Positions 62,681 through 64,000 of a stretch of DNA of 64,000 nucleotides are shown here, piece by piece (the first letter of the stretch is position 1; every line of letters begins with the position of its first letter). The stretch covers positions 1,178,001 through 1,242,000 of the forward strand of contig JALJCQ010000024.1 in assembly GCA_023091665.1 (NCBI GenBank), in the 5' to 3' direction. Position numbers and translations under genes: made by a program. Under the pieces are notes generated by a model. That model saw only the letters and a list, made by a program, of their open reading frames with translations, was not told where the DNA came from and searched no databases. The DNA comes from Pythium myriotylum. Its lineage: Eukaryota > Oomycota > Peronosporomycetes > Pythiales > Pythiaceae.

Positions 62681-64000
62681 GTTGCTGGGGTGGCCGCGTG
62701 TTCGGTCCTGGATGAGGCGTGGGCTACGAAGGAGCGGCTGCGCTGGGCTTGACATATTTCGCGGCGTGGCGGTGCGCGGGCACGATTCCGCTCGTTGTCG
62801 CCGTTGCTGGTGCTTTTTTTGTTGGTCTCGATTGCCGTACCAGCCACAAATCGCAAAATTTGAGAATAACGTCGGATTGGCGTTAATTACCACCATTTTT
62901 CTGCCTGTATGGTATGCAGATGGACTAAAGCATGGGTAGAGAAGTAGAGAATGTAACCACCGGATGGGCAGTAGTAGCGCCGAAAATAACCCTTTGAATC
63001 GAAAGGTCACAAGTGCAAGATTTTTCCTCCAATTCTTGATATTGCTACAATAATTGATTGCATCGAGGTGTAAAAGTTCCGCAGAGCGGGCTCCCCACGT
63101 TCTGCCAGGTACGAGTCAAATTGCGAAGCCATGCTACTGCAGATAGAAGTCCTAGCTCTAATCCTAGCTTCGTGGCGCTCTCAATACCCACACCTCCTGA
63201 AGAGATTGTCCAAAACAGCTTCATTTCAAATGACCACAGAGCTGTAAACCCGTAACCGTAACCGTAAACCCTACACTCGATCTCGAGTGTTGGAGTGGAT
63301 ACACCTCCAGGTACTGAGATAGTGTATTGAATGCACTACCTCAGTACCTGGAGGTGTATCCACTCTGACAGGAGCTCTTCAATATTCAGTAAAAATTTTC
63401 CAAGCCTTGCCCCCTGACGATCAACAATGGCTCATAGCCGTGGAGAGCTCCGTGAATACCTGTAGATTCCGCCGCCTGCAGGAATGCACTCTCGTCATCA
63501 TGTATCACCAAAAAACTTTTTGTCGACCGAAATATGGACAGGTTCCAACTGTGGACCAGTATGAGATGAAACCCCCAATCGGCATTGCTGTTGGGCTAAA
63601 GAGCTCCGCTTTAGACCTGTTCGAAGAACGCATATCGCGCTCATGAGGTTGTTGTTTGCTAGAAGAGTGAAAATGTCGTCTCTCATGCCCCTGTACGTTC
63701 TTCGTTGTCTCTTCGATTTGTGATTTTGTTCGTCGACGTGTTCCTGCATCCCTGAAAGCCACTTCGACTGGCCACATGGTGGGGCCAGTCGCACATTCGA
63801 CATCTACGCTGCGTAGGAAAACAGAGGCGGTTTTCGATCTCACGAACGATTCTGGTGATGGTCGGTTGGTAGCCTACCGCTCGCTTGCGTCTTGGCGTTG
63901 GCCTTGCACTGGTATGCCGACGAGACGCTAAATAGTTGGACGTTCAAAAATGCATCACTTCCTAAGCAACCAGACGGCACAAGAGCCTCCGTGGTCTCAC
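62681..64000. other. No supported gene
   Basis: Short frames only (longest 112 codons, minus 63843-63505, no motif). A short CCGTAA-type tandem (63250-63270) and a hairpin at 63293 are the only structures. Confidence 0.45.
63293..63365. repeat. Hairpin, 32-bp arms
   Basis: 63293-63324 and 63334-63365 pair with one mismatch and a 9-nt loop. Confidence 0.92.

Noticed and set aside
63245..63271. CCGTAA repeats as interstitial telomere
   Set aside because: Only three imperfect units and not the CCCTAAA repeat expected for oomycetes.

Overview
The window is eukaryotic and almost entirely transposable elements. There are no bacterial operons or ribosome binding sites, genes are isolated and mostly decayed, and nearly every recognisable reading frame is transposase, recombinase or retroelement protein. 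The mixture (Ty3/Gypsy with chromodomain and a second RNase H, PIF/Harbinger with a Myb-like partner gene, FAR1-type Mutator, pogo, Tc1/mariner, hAT, a Crypton-type tyrosine recombinase) best fits an oomycete. That is an inference from family composition; no host gene was found to confirm it.

1-28.7 kb is a graveyard of DNA transposons: a Gypsy gag fragment, a Mutator fragment, a pogo gene split by a 5.25-kb inverted-repeat element, a PIF/Harbinger gene, a hAT gene, a second pogo gene, a mariner with a nested piggyBac-type MITE, and a complete but decayed Harbinger element. The 5.25-kb insertion (7748-12999) is the most unusual: it has Tc1-like termini (CAGTCTGG...), about 160-bp inverted repeats and a TA duplication, but its two intact genes are a tyrosine recombinase with a full catalytic set and a small protein with a chromodomain and a probable histone fold.

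28.7-33.2 kb is a nearly intact Gypsy element with 147-bp LTRs (element C). It is broken by an in-frame 18-bp duplication carrying a stop and by a GA-microsatellite frameshift.

33.5-58.7 kb is one nested structure. Gypsy element B (minus strand, 994-bp LTRs, GTAT target duplication at 33538-33541 and 58688-58691) was hit in its 3' LTR by a related element A (plus strand, about 1.07-kb LTRs). A 15.6-kb inversion then occurred with one breakpoint in the linker before integrase of A (about 40774) and the other in gag of B (about 56399). It swapped halves of the two elements and created an intact 881-codon gag-integrase-chromodomain chimera. Both elements carry, between pol and the 3' LTR, homologous genes on the opposite strand; the B copy contains a likely 70-bp GT-AG intron. 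Both also share a G_TTA_AAC slippage heptamer directly before the gag stop codon.

58.7-64 kb holds a near-perfect 88-bp palindrome, a decayed Mutator gene with FAR1-like and SWIM regions, a solo LTR of family B with CTAC target duplications and an unclassified insert, and further long hairpins. No rRNA, CRISPR or secure tRNA gene was seen.
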